From assembly GCA_000969725.1 (NCBI GenBank), contig JXSR01S005557.1: 32,446 bases of DNA, one strand, 5' to 3'. The notes under the pieces were generated by a model. The model saw only the letters and a program-made list of their open reading frames with translations, was not told the origin of the DNA and did not search any database. Shown here piece after piece: positions 1 to 8,919 of the stretch. Position 1 is the first letter of the stretch, and each line of letters starts with the position of its first letter. The position numbers were made by a program, and so were the translations under genes. The DNA is from Ophiothrix spiculata (taxonomy: Eukaryota; Echinodermata; Ophiuroidea; Amphilepidida; Ophiotrichidae).

Positions 1-449
1 ATCTGTCAAAAAATCAATTTCGGCAAATTATGACCTTCACATGTATTTTCACCTGTAGCGCAAAATGAAGTTTCTGGCATTTACTGCTCATATGGCTGGA
101 CGGTCACATATTCACAATCCTTGTACTTCAAAACACCAGCAAAGTTTCATTTTAAGAAAACGAAATATGAAATAAATCTGTATATATTTATTATAGGACA
201 ATCACCAGAAAATATAGGGCTTATTGATATTTGAAACACGTTTATCTCAGTTATACATTTTACTGTCTACAATTTTTGACGGTCTATAACTCGACTTCTG
301 GAAATCGAGTGAAGTTCAAGGAGTAGTCATTTTAATCTTTATACCATGGTCTTGGCAAATATTTTTTTTTTAAAGTAATAATAATAGTGACAATAGGTTG
401 CATTTATGGCTGATTTGGGATGGACGGTCACCTTTTTCATTTTTGTCTT
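1..449. other. Unassigned AT-rich sequence
   Basis: No coding, RNA or transposon signature is recognised. The 11-mer TGGACGGTCAC occurs twice (97-107 and 421-431), the second just before block A. Nothing else stands out. Confidence 0.5.
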
Positions 450-720
450 GCATCATAGGATGTAACATGTCAGATCTGCGGAACTTTGCTAGTGCCTTAT
501 TCTCTCTTAAACATACTCCTGCTTCCTATAGTGCCCATCTAGGGAGAATGCAATCAATACAACGTCTGATGATGTTTTTCCAAGTAGTATTGGCTCTGCC
601 TGTCTTGGAAATGTTGAAGTTCTGTAAGAGAAAATATTAAGTTGCCCATCCCCTGTGTGAAATACGGTGCTATTGTGTGGAGGTATAACAATATACATGT
701 AAGCTATCTTTGCAGTGGTT
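450..720. repeat. Block A, copy 1
   Basis: This stretch matches 13195-13500 closely and 21140-21370 more weakly, all in the same orientation. Shared landmarks are ATCTGCGGAACTTTGC, AGTGCCTTA followed by CTCTCTTAAA, TTCCTATAGTG and AGGGAGAAT. A short reading frame starts at the ATG of 468 and looks similar at first in copy 2, but the copies differ by indels and the frame is not kept. I therefore treat the conservation as noncoding. Confidence 0.7.
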
Positions 721-840
721 CTATTTAGTGGATTATGGGATGTCGTGTGTAATTAGAAACCAAACAAAACAGGATGTTTTGAAGTTTTAACTGACTAATA
801 TAAATATCAAAATGAAAAGTTTATCCATGGTGTTAATTCA

Positions 841-1200
841 ATCTATGTGCCTCTCCAAATCCTTTCCAGCCTCACTCCCGTCCTGGTCTACGTAATCTGA
901 CCTCATGTGCTGTGATCATTCCTTTCCGTCGTCTGACTCTTTCCTCAGAGATCCTTCTACTCTTATGCTCCATCACTTTGGAACTACTTACCTGAAACCA
1001 TTGTTCAGTCCGCAACCCTTCAAGCCTTCAAATTGGCTGTTCAGGACCATCTTCTCTAGTTTTTTTGTTTATTAGTCTTGGCATGTTTCATCTTTTTTCC
1101 CTTGTGTAATGTTTTTTAGGGCATACCTTCAATTTTTTTGTTCTTCAATATTGGGTTTTGCCTGGTGTTTTCACCAAATGTTATAAATAAATAAAAAAAT
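841..1200 (+). pseudogene. 3' end of a non-LTR retrotransposon (LINE), frameshifted
   Basis: From about 867 the sequence encodes a run containing PGLRNLTSCAVIIPFRRL. After a +1 frameshift near 949 it continues as RSFYSYAPSLWNYLPET and on to a stop at 1057-1059, 36 codons in that frame. The pattern 'RSF..yAPsLWN.LPe.i....tl..FK......L' is typical of the C-terminal tail of reverse transcriptases from the CR1/L2/Rex-like clades. About 140 bp of 3' untranslated sequence follows and ends in an ATAAATAAATAAAA-rich tail near 1185-1205. It is a 5'-truncated, dead insertion. The exact clade cannot be fixed from so short a tail. Confidence 0.8.
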
Positions 1201-1379
1201 AAAAGATAATTATTAATTTATTAAAGAAAGAAAAATCTGAGAATAAATTAAAATATAGGAACTTAGAGCACAAAGTCGCCTATCGTTCTACTCTTCAAAT
1301 GCCCATTCTTTGCAGTATCAGGACGATTTTATAATACAATAAAGCAAGAATTTTTAAATATGTTAGGATATTTATTTCT

Positions 1380-1790
1380 TCAGTGTTTCTTATTGTTGAC
1401 CTGTCAATTTGGCCAAAAGAACAGTAAGATACGGATTAAACACATGTTGTTTCTGTTTGCTGCACACACTCAGACTGATAAATGTCAACAACAACAATGC
1501 TCAGATTATGCTAGGTTACAACTGCAATTTACTAAATACACATTTTCAAAAGGGCATGGTTTGAATTATTTTTTTTTTGTGTGTGTTTTTGACAGCAAAC
1601 CGACGGCGTGCCAGACACACGGTTACAGTAAATTATTAAAACTGTAACTTTTGCTCTCTGCACTTTGTTGAAGGTATGACATGTATATAAGTAATATGAT
1701 AAAAAATTTGGGTCAAACATGCTCCTCAATTTACTGTATAAAATGCATCTTCGAAGCAACTGATTATTAAGTCGTGGTATGCCTGAGAAT
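1380..1790. repeat. Block B, copy 1
   Basis: It aligns with 13800-14200. The best-kept part is GCAAACC, ACGGCGTG, CAGACACACGGTTA and AGTAAATTATT (about 1595-1637 and 13997-14040). Further matches are GACTGAT.AATGTCAAC, TACACATTTT, AGTAATATGATAAAA and GGGTCAAAC followed by CTCCTCAAT. Open reading frames here are not shared between copies. Confidence 0.7.
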
Positions 1791-2304
1791 TATAATATTA
1801 TTCTATAACATGTGTTTCGGGTCTACCGATTCCTAATATTTAGCGATATTATAACATTATAAAGAGAAAATTAGAATAAAACAAATGATTAGATGAAGAC
1901 TGTTAAATTTGACTAAATAGAGTTTCCCATGGAAGTAAATTTGTAATAATGTAATATGATGACATACCAGAATGGGTCAGTTTGTTTGAAGTATTCTGAC
2001 CGATTTTGTCTAGGCTTTATTAAACAGAGTTGCTTAGCAAATCAAATAACAAAGTTTACTACAATTTCAAATACCTAAATTAGATGTTTGATAAAAAAAG
2101 AGGGTGCTCCCTTTGAAGTGATTTCGCAAAATCAAATGAATTTGTTAACGCAAATAATGTATACGTTGACATGAATTCTATTTACTTGTATATGTAGATT
2201 TACAATGATCCTCGGAACTATTACTTAAGTCATTTGGCTTGGTTTTGTACCTTCAACAAAACTACGTTTAGTACACGATGCATTTTTTGTTTAAAAATGT
2301 TGTT
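1791..2304. other. Unassigned AT-rich sequence
   Basis: I see no gene, RNA or clear repeat structure in this interval. Confidence 0.5.
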
Positions 2305-2517
2305 TATAAGTAAAGTTTTTTAAACAACCACTGTATCAATAGATCATTGCTCAACCTTGTTTAAAAAATATAATACACATTATAGTTTAAAAATTATACA
2401 ACGGATGTTTTAAATTTTTAAACAAGTTGTTTATTTTTTGATCAAGTTGTGTAATTTTTAAACAAGGTTGAACGATGATCTATTGATACAATGGTTGTTC
2501 ATTTTTTTCTAACAGTG
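2305..2517. mobile_element. Short MITE-like inverted-repeat element
   Basis: The left half contains AACAACCACTGTATCAATAG, ATCATTGCTCAACC and TTGTTTAAAAA. The right half carries the reverse complement: TTTTTAAACAAGG, TTGAACGATGAT, CTATTGATACA and ATGGTTGTT. The right end reads as ...CTAACAGTG, so the terminus is CACTGTTAG-like; the left end is worn. It sits immediately before block C copy 1, and no equivalent is present next to copies 2 and 3. Confidence 0.75.
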
Positions 2518-2860
2518 TTGAGTGATTCATAAGCTTTGAAGTACAAAATTGTATACATAGCTTTCATGATCCTTGATGGTCAGCAATTGTTATGAGTCAA
2601 AGTAGAAGAGACACTTATAATTAATTTACACCAATGACCTGGTTTTCTAAAGCCATCTTATTTACCAAAGTGCTACCAGACTCTAGCCAAATGTCGGTCC
2701 TCAATCACTAGTCAATGTCATCACTTTTCAGTCTGAGAAGTTGTAATAAGATACTGCGGAACAGGTGATCGCATCTTGTTGCTGCGTGTTATATACGACA
2801 GGGTGTTTATTGACGCAACATGGTCCATACAAACAAGACTTATCAATATTTTCACTTACT
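2518..2860. repeat. Block C, copy 1
   Basis: It is homologous to 12480-12850 and 21765-22115. Shared pieces include TTGATGGTCAG.AATTGTTA, GTCAAAGTAGA.GAGAC, CTGAGAAGTTGTAA, AAGATAC, and at the end GACAGGGTGTTTA.TGACGC followed by AACATGG. A near-perfect palindrome lies at 2723-2741 (ACTTTTCAG-T-CTGAGAAGT). This copy is the most diverged of the three good ones. Confidence 0.75.
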
Positions 2861-3374
2861 CGCTGAAAAAATATTGAATAAGATTTATTGTATGTAATAA
2901 CAGCTTTAAATAATCCGATTGCCCTGGTACTTTTATTACACTATTGTTTAAATGTAAATTGACGTTTTTAAATGCTGATGGTCGATTTGATCACAATTTT
3001 TTTAAACAAAAATAACATGACCCTATACCAAAATTGCATGCTATTTTTTAGCATTTATAGTCATCAAATACTATTGTCAACACTTTGACCTTTTTAGCAT
3101 TGAAAACAGTTCATTGATTTGTATTTTAAGGTAGACACAGAACATATTTCTAATTAAAACAATATCTTGCAGATACATATCTGAAAAAAAAAACATATCT
3201 TAGAATCATATCTCAATTAGTATGTCATGGTTGTCACTTGCAAAAACGTACATTAAACTAAAAAAATCCCCTAAACTTGCAGAAACAAACAAATAAACAA
3301 ACAAAAACCATATTTCAAACTAAATTTTCCTACGCTGCCTTTGAAGTCGTCTCTTTTCGATATACCTTCACTGA
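2861..3374. other. Unassigned AT-rich sequence
   Basis: No coding or RNA signature was seen. Short A-rich runs occur near 3190 and 3295. Confidence 0.5.
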
Positions 3375-3691
3375 ATGAATGTCCTGTCTGTTTAACCTAC
3401 TCCCGTGCTGCATAAGGCCAAACAAAATTGTTTGGTTGCCCTCCACCGACCGACCCTATTTTTCAGCCCGACCCAAACTTTTTTTTATTGATTTTTTTTT
3501 CTAAACAAATATGCAAAACTTACCGAAAACTACAAAAAATGTTATATTTTTGCTTTTTTCAATATTCAACCCTCAAAATGTTTAGGATGTCCTAAATCAC
3601 AACAAGAAGTATTGGATTGTTTTGTTTTGGATGTCGCGGGGGAAGTTTTGAAGGCTGGAGCGGCCGATCGACCTAGCAGTCCGTGGAAGAG

Positions 3692-3722
<31 letters not shown>

Positions 3723-3910
3723 CAATCCCGACCGACCGACCCTCTCTGAAAAAAGCTGTGGAGGGCAACCAAAGATTTGGGTTTTTTTGGCCTAAGAGAG
3801 ATAATACCGTAAAGATGATAGCCATGATAGTTAATATAAACAATCTGTGACGTCGCTTTGAAATTAAATGCAAACAAGCACGAAACTTGTAATATTGTGT
3901 CATTAACACG
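3375..3910. repeat. Block D, copy 1 (split by a transposon)
   Basis: The left part (3375-3415, CTGTCTGTTTAACCTACTCC) and the right part (3793-3910, AGATGATAGCCATGATAGTT then TGACGTCGCT at 3848-3857) are contiguous in copy 2 (15683-15841). A third, more diverged copy is at 28650-28770. Copy 2 therefore represents the uninterrupted state. Confidence 0.8.
3416..3792. mobile_element. 377-bp inverted-repeat element with TAA target duplication (PIF/Harbinger-like)
   Basis: The left end is GGCCAAACAAAATTG followed by TTTGGTTGCCCTCCAC. The reverse complement of the right end is GGCCAAAAAAACCC followed by TTTGGTTGCCCTCCAC. TAA flanks it on both sides (3413-3415 and 3793-3795), and the empty paralogous site at 15719-15721 has a single TAG. 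A 3-bp TWA duplication is the hallmark of PIF/Harbinger elements. GACCGACCGACCC repeats lie near both ends, and a 27-A run (3696-3722) lies inside. Reading frames here are low-complexity artefacts. Confidence 0.85.
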
Positions 3911-4122
3911 ATGAAACGCTAGGAGCAAGGAAGCTTTTAATTCCTATCAATGCATTCTCTTATCCTAACTCATAGTATTCGATGTGTTAAGTATTATACT
4001 TATTTCTGGCTAAAAGGGTCATTACTCGTTGTGACATCGCATTGTTTTCTAAAATCAACGGGTTGCAGTAAAGGCAAAACGACGCAACGCGCTGCTTATT
4101 CAACCAATAGCATATATTAAGA

Positions 4123-4177
4123 TCTAGCTGTGCGTTGCTTTTCGCGTTGAGAAAGCAACGGGTTGCTTTCTTTTATT
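4123..4177. repeat. Direct repeat with GAAAGCAAC hairpin, copy 1
   Basis: It begins CTAGCTGTGCGTTGCTTTTC and contains a hairpin at 4151-4170: GAAAGCAAC, GG, GTTGCTTTC. The second copy is at 4599-4653. A related weaker motif (GCAACGAGTCGC) lies near 5067-5080. Confidence 0.8.
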
Positions 4178-4259
4178 ATTTCTTTTATTAAATGTTCTTA
4201 CTGTTCGTAGATATTTTGTTTCTATTTGATGTGCTAAAATTGTATCCCATTAAAATGTC

Positions 4260-4365
4260 GCCAAAAAAACCTTCAGAAAACTATAGTTCTTTGAAAATCG
4301 AGTTTAAAATTTCTGTACTGGTAAAACTTGAATCTCGGTTTTCTAATGTTTTGGACGTTGGTCCA
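4260..4365. repeat. Fragment shared with the element at 6195-6642
   Basis: ACTATAGTT, TTTGAAAAT, TTTCTGTACTGGTAAAA, ATCTCGGTTTT and ATGTTTTGGA occur in the same order at about 6370-6482. It appears to be a piece of the same repeat family embedded in the larger element. Confidence 0.6.
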
Positions 4366-4379
4366 AGGTATTTGACGTC

Positions 4380-4401
4380 GTTGGCCCAACGTTGGGCCAA
4401 C
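4380..4401. repeat. 22-bp perfect palindrome
   Basis: The half GTTGGCCCAAC is followed directly by its exact reverse complement. It overlaps the end of the fragment at 4260-4365 and could be a transposon terminus. Confidence 0.9.
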
Positions 4402-4598
4402 TGTGTATTGCTATATGGGATAAGCACGATCCAAATTTCTCAGTAGCATGTTTTATTTTAAGGTGATAATGCCAGTGTTCTAAATATGAACACTAGTATT
4501 ATTAACATGCTTTATGTGTTCAAAAGGTGTAACATTTTTGAAAAATTGTTATGTGCTCTGGTGAATTTGCAGTGTAGCATCTATTAAGATCTTACATG

Positions 4599-4653
4599 TC
4601 TAGCTGTGCGTTGCTTTTCGCGTTGAGAAAGCAACGGGTTGCTTTCTTTTATT
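4599..4653. repeat. Direct repeat with GAAAGCAAC hairpin, copy 2
   Basis: This is nearly identical to 4123-4177, with the hairpin at 4627-4646. Shared text about 80 bp downstream (ATTAAAATGTCGCCAAA near 4250 and 4727) shows that the duplication extends beyond the 55 bp in diverged form. Confidence 0.8.
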
Positions 4654-5199
4654 TTTATTTCAGTTTTCCTTATGCAGAGCTTTGGTCGTTTGTAGCCACG
4701 AATTATTTCAGGATTGGTGTATCTCATTAAAATGTCGCCAAATGACCATAGTCTAAAGCCAGGACACCTTTTGTCATGAAGGCTGATCATAATTTCGTAT
4801 CTTCATTGTTGCAATGCTGTATAGTAAAAGTTTACTAGGCCGTTCCCCTTTGTGCCTTTGTGATCCATGAGTCATGACCTTCTGTCATTGGTCTATAACA
4901 TAGACCATTTACGAATCTATAAGTTCCTTGTCAATTAGAAGCATGTGTTTTCGACTGTTCACACACTATTCACAAGTGCAATGCAAGATTTCAGATTTGT
5001 GCCTTTCTTAAATTAAGCCACATCTTAGCTCATCTTATTTTAGATTTCAAAAAAAGGGGGAAAAAAGCAACGAGTCGCTTTCTTAAACTGTTAAAAGCAC
5101 CACATTGTCTTCAAAAGAAACGTATCGTTTTACTATTGGCTAAATATTAGCAATACGTTGTGGTATAGTATGACCCTTTTGGCTTGCCATAGTCTGAGA

Positions 5200-5700
5200 T
5201 ATTGATTTTAGAATATGTAATATGCGTCCTTAATCAAATTCAAGCAGTTATTCATGACATGCATTATACGATTTGCAATTTAATTCAGACCATTACGTTT
5301 TTCCAGAATTATATTTCAGAGATGAGATCAATAGGTCAGTCCTATTTCAATGCAAGTGCCTTGAAGGCTCTCTTATCACTTTCGCCACGTTCGCGTAAAA
5401 CGTATAATAGTTATACGAGGTAGGATATACATGTAAATATAAATGTATTAACATTTTTCATGCCAGCTACATTTTGCAGTGCTGTAAAAGTTTTGAGCGC
5501 AATTATGCAACATTTAATTAAAGAATGTATTACTTTAGTGAACAAGTTTTCAAACATATGCGTATATTTAATAGGGACAAAACTCAGCCATGGAAGTAAA
5601 ATACACACTGTTGATATACAAAAATTATTACAAAAAGGATATTGATAATGAAAATACAATTACAGTTATTAATCTCACCAATGAATGGGGAAGATGAATT
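5200..5700. repeat. Block E, copy 1
   Basis: It is homologous to 17541-17900 and, over its first part, to 12957-13150. Shared landmarks are TTTAGAATATGTAA, TCCTTAA.CAAATTCAAGCA, TTATTCATGA, AAATAGGTCAGTCCTATT-like text, AAGTGCCT.GAAGGCTC and ATTTAATAGGGAC-like text. Short frames on both strands are not conserved between copies. Confidence 0.7.
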
Positions 5701-5712
5701 ACCATATTTAGT

Positions 5713-6193
5713 CCCCGGGGAGCACTCCCATAAATTGGCACGCGTCATGCTCCTGTCGATAGACCCCCTTTTTTGCTCCGCTCTTACCCAATGACCCACC
5801 CCTTTTCACTGAGCTGTCACCCAACATGCCCAATGACCCCCCTTTATTTTGAAAGTCAACCTTTTTATGGTGACTGTCATCCATTGCTCTGATTTTTCGA
5901 GAACCTACACCGAATGACCCCTTTTTTCGCCTAATTTGTCGATTTTTCGAAAATTTTACGAACATTTCGAAGATCATCGATTTCGTAAATGTCAAAATTA
6001 GGCTTATTTTATTCAAAAACTGACACCGAATGACCATGTTTTTCGCTTTTGCCAAAAAATCGCTCGAAATTACCCAGTTTTTTTACCCTCTACACCGAAT
6101 GACCCCCTATTTTTCAATGTATTTCTCACCTATTGCCCCTTTCGAAAGCCGGTAGGAGCAGGTACGTCACTTTCATATTTGAGTGCCCCCGGG
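5713..6193. mobile_element. CCCCGGGG...CACTC-ended MITE (about 480 bp)
   Basis: The left end is CCCCGGGGAGCACTCCCAT. The reverse complement of the right end is CCCGGGGGCACTCAAATATG. Subterminally both ends share CATGCTCCT/CTGCTCCT. Inside are repeated phrases of the form ACACCGAATGACC followed by CC..TTTTTCG (near 5911, 6024 and 6091). This terminus type is familiar from several marine invertebrate genomes. The 115-codon reverse-strand frame here comes from these repeats and is not a gene. Block F copy 2 (near 18005) lacks this insertion. Confidence 0.85.
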
Positions 6194-6194
6194 A

Positions 6195-6642
6195 TTGTGT
6201 CCCGTCATATCGAAAGGTCCCTTAAGGGTCCCAAAATAAAAATTGATTTTTTGGTCTTATCTGAAAGATTATTTTTCAAGCTTTAAAATGACACCTTGCT
6301 TTGGGTATTTTGGATGTTCGATTGCAAAGTTTCATTCAAATTGGTAAAAGACATCGGGCTGATTCACAAAACTATAGTTTTTTGAAAATGGAGTTGAACA
6401 TTTCTGTACTGGTAAAATGTGAATGGAGAAAGGATTTCTATCTCGGTTTTTAAAACATTTGTCTTATGTTTTGGATGTTGGAACCTGATTAATATGATGG
6501 AATACACGTCAAAGGTAAGGTTTCTGATGAAATTCGAATTTTGACCTTGGACGTGATTTTTTACTATGCTCATCTTCAATGGCCCGTATCTCGTAATTTA
6601 CTATGCCGACCTTAAGGTACCCTTTCGATATGACGGGTCACA
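6195..6642. mobile_element. Inverted-repeat element, TTGTGNCCCGTCATATCG ends (about 450 bp)
   Basis: The left end has GTCCCGTCATATCGAAAGG then CCCTTAAGG. The right end is its inverse: CCTTAAGG, TACCCTTTCGATATGACGGG. It directly abuts the preceding element, and the paralogous site near 18005-18020 contains neither, so two insertions accumulated at one point. There is no coding potential. Confidence 0.8.
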
Positions 6643-7060
6643 AATGATAACCTGATTTCAATGACTACAATGATAACCAGTAGTATACTAGTTTTGATAT
6701 CCCATGTTTGGGATCAAGGTCTTAAAACAACTTTGATGTCATCCCTTCCCAGCAAAGCAATCCTATCTTATGGTAATAATTCTAATCGCAAAGGTAAATA
6801 TTACATGGAAAGCAGTTCTGTTACACGGTGCAATTAAATATACTGACCCGTATTCAAGTAAGATGTTTAGCTAAACCATTGTTTAACCGAGCATCAACTG
6901 TCCAGGAATGATACGCATCATTGCAGCTTTCAAGCAGAACAGTTGACGAGAAATAAAACCTTGATTTAGCTAAACTCCTTTCTGGAATACGGGCCACTAT
7001 GTTTTATTATGTTTCAAAATGAACACTCTATGATGGAATGACAGAATGGGAAGCACGATA
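6643..7060. repeat. Block F, copy 1
   Basis: GATAACCTGATTTCAATGAC, TCCTATCTTATGGTAAT, ATTCTAATC, AGGTAAATAT and CACGGTGCAATTAAATA align with block F at 17960-18220 and 24720-24960. A 151-bp MITE interrupts it at 6845-6995. Confidence 0.75.
6845..6995. mobile_element. GGCCCGTATTC MITE, copy 1
   Basis: The ends are GACCCGTATTC and GGAATACGGGCC, with subterminal GATGTTTAGCTAAACC and its inverse TTTAGCTAAACTCC. It is flanked by ACT (6842-6844 and 6996-6998). The matching positions in blocks F copies 2 and 3 show an uninterrupted site with a single 3-base unit. A second member is at 23661-23828. Confidence 0.9.
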
Positions 7061-7160
7061 ATGTGCCTTAATTGAAATTCAGTTAGACGGAATTAATCAC
7101 GTATTAATCTCTAGCCTGATGATATTACCCTCGTCGTAGGTATACAGTATCCGTATTATT
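7050..7160. repeat. Block G, copy 1
   Basis: It contains the 30-bp core at 7068-7097, TTAATTGAAATTCAG plus TTAGACGGAATTAAT, found four times in the window. It ends in GGTATACAGTATC, also shared. Confidence 0.85.
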
Positions 7161-7167
7161 TGACATT

Positions 7168-7473
7168 CAGAGGAAGTTTTCAGCATATCCCACAATGCAT
7201 TATTCTGATACACTTAAGAAGTTAGATATAATATGGCAATAATGGTTTTCTGGACAAGGGGCTCTTAGGAATTTGAGAATTCCATTGAATAGTACTCATT
7301 TATATCTTTACAGGGATGTGTTTCTTTTCACAATAGCCCAGTGTTTACACATATTGCTGACAACTCAAAAACGTCAGAAACCTGTACAGAAGTATAATAG
7401 GAGTTGAATTGGATTTGCAGGTATATTGTACAATGTTGCATTGCATCGTGGGATATTGTGAAAACCTCCTCTG
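7168..7473. mobile_element. 306-bp MITE with 9-bp target duplication
   Basis: The left end is CAGAGGAAGTTTTCAGCATA then TCCCACAATGCA. The reverse complement of the right end is CAGAGGAGGTTTTCACAATA then TCCCACGATGCA. TTTGACATT flanks both sides (7159-7167 and 7474-7482). A 9-bp duplication fits MULE-like elements; an 8-bp hAT duplication is less consistent. It is inserted at the edge of block G. Confidence 0.9.
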
Positions 7474-7537
7474 TTTGACATTCAAGTTATTCCCGTTGAA
7501 AAGGCAAAGTAATGCTTTGAGCGCTTCCCAATGTATT

Positions 7538-7895
7538 CTATTAGAAATGTGTAGAAAAATATATGTAACATTTACTAAAAATTGATTCTTTATTAAGATC
7601 TAAACAAATGTCTGTTACCTTTTCACTATTTACTAGGCATTTGGTTTTAATTTATATCCATATATATATATATATATTTTTATGCAAAGGATAGGTTTTT
7701 GATGCAAACCTATCATTCTAATATCGTATGGTTCTATTAGAAATGTTTAGAAAAATATATGTAACATTTACTAAAAATTGATTCTTTATTAAAATATAAC
7801 CATATGTCTGTTACTTTTTCACTATTTACTAGGCATTTGGTTTTAATTTATATCCAGATATATATTTTTTATGCAAACCTATTATTCTATAATAT
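7538..7895. repeat. Tandem duplication, about 196-bp unit
   Basis: CTATTAGAAATGTGTAGAAA through ATTTGGTTTTAATTTATATC is repeated with an offset of 196 bp, with few differences. A TA dinucleotide run (about 7661-7677) has changed length between units. A small hairpin GATAGGTTT/AAACCTATC lies near 7690-7714. Confidence 0.9.
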
Positions 7896-7899
7896 CATA

Positions 7900-8121
7900 A
7901 CCATACGATCAATTGTACATTAAGCGAATGTGCAAGATTTGCTATCCCATCAGGCTCTTTTGCATTGGGTGATTGTGCATTACTCCTCCTTTTATTATAT
8001 TAAACCTGTATCGTAGATAGTATGATTAGAATAAATGAAAATAAACTCTAAATAGAGCAAAGGTAAGCAGGTATCAGAGATTAGATGCATATCTGTGGAT
8101 AAAGTTTTGTCCATGTCCCTC
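7900..8121. other. Unassigned sequence
   Basis: No feature is recognised between the tandem duplication and the foldback element. Confidence 0.5.
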
Positions 8122-8234
8122 TTAGAGCGGTGTTGCATTTTTGTGACCCTGTCACATGTGACCCACCCATCAGTGACCTACCCCAATTATGGCAAGCCAC
8201 AGCAGACAAAACCCGTATGAGTTTTTAACCACCC

Positions 8235-8470
8235 TCACGAGTTCACAGCAATACACCATGGGTTTGCAGCAATAAGGCTAAATTACGAGTTTGAGGCAAT
8301 ACACCACGAATTTGCAGCAATACACCTCGAGTTTGTAGCAATAAACCACGAGTTGACAGCAGTGCACCTCGAGTTTGCTGAGATACACCACGAGTTCGCA
8401 TATACACAACGAGTTTGTAACAATACACCACGAGTTTGCAGCAATACGCCTCGATTTTGCATATCGCACA
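8235..8470. repeat. Minisatellite array, left arm (about 11 units of 21 bp)
   Basis: The unit is approximately CACGAGTTTGCAGCAATACA. CACGAG and CTCGAG variants occur through the array. The array is the reverse complement of the one at 8920-9355. Confidence 0.9.
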
Positions 8471-8548
8471 GTAAGTTTCACTGCAGTAACAATGAATAAA
8501 TAGGCCCTACACCAAAGTCAACAACTGCGTCCGACATAATAGGAAAAT

Positions 8549-8577
8549 ATCAATCAATAAATCAATCAATCAATTAT
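8549..8577. repeat. (CAAT)n microsatellite
   Basis: It is a short imperfect CAAT/AATC run inside the loop of the foldback element. Confidence 0.85.
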
Positions 8578-8599
8578 ACACTCTACTTGCATGACGTGC

Positions 8600-8760
8600 A
8601 TACCCCATGAGGAGTCTATTAGGACAGGGGACCAACGGCTTAATGTGACTTCCGAACCATGGAGCAAGTAAAGCAAAGTTTCTTGCCCAAGGAAACAAGG
8701 AGACGAAAACCACCGCGCCTGGAACTCGAACCCGTAACCTCTGTATGTGAGTAGTAAGTG
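8600..8760 (-). mobile_element. SINE remnant in the foldback loop
   Basis: On the minus strand there is a B-box-like GGGTTCGAGTTC (8722-8733). It is followed by TTGGGCAAGAAACTTTGCTT then TACTTGCTCC (8661-8690) and CCGTTGGTCCCCTGTCC (8622-8638). This order, a tRNA-like B box, then a TTGGGCAAG-ACTT core, then a GGTCCCCTG tail, resembles widespread metazoan SINEs. The A box is not clear, so the head is probably degraded. Confidence 0.6.
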
Positions 8761-8919
8761 ATGAAATGCCCATAAATCAAAGTTATTTGTTGTGATCTTG
8801 CATTTTGGGTATGTTCCATCACTAACTACTCACATGACATCCTTTACAAAATTTTCCATAGGAAGATATGCATGATGGGATACACACGATAGTCTTCTCT
8901 TCTTTCAGAGGATTCTCGG

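Larger units (their letters stand above)
4005..5187. mobile_element. About 1.2-kb element with short terminal inverted repeats and hairpin repeats
   Basis: The left end contains GGCTAAAAGGGTCAT (4008-4022) and the right end its near reverse complement ATGACCCTTTTGGCT (5170-5184). Subterminal regions share CCAATAG and GCAACG-type motifs in inverted orientation. Inside is a 55-bp direct repeat (4123-4177 and 4599-4653). It is bounded on the right by block E and on the left by block D, so it looks inserted. No transposase is visible. The superfamily is unknown. Confidence 0.6.

Noticed and set aside
468..640. Conserved peptide in block A
   Set aside because: Only the first dozen or so codons agree with copy 2; indels then shift the frame, and copy 3 lacks the start.
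5708..6055. 115-codon reverse frame
   Set aside because: It lies almost wholly within a MITE and arises from its repeated CCGAATGACC phrases. The paralogous empty site lacks it.
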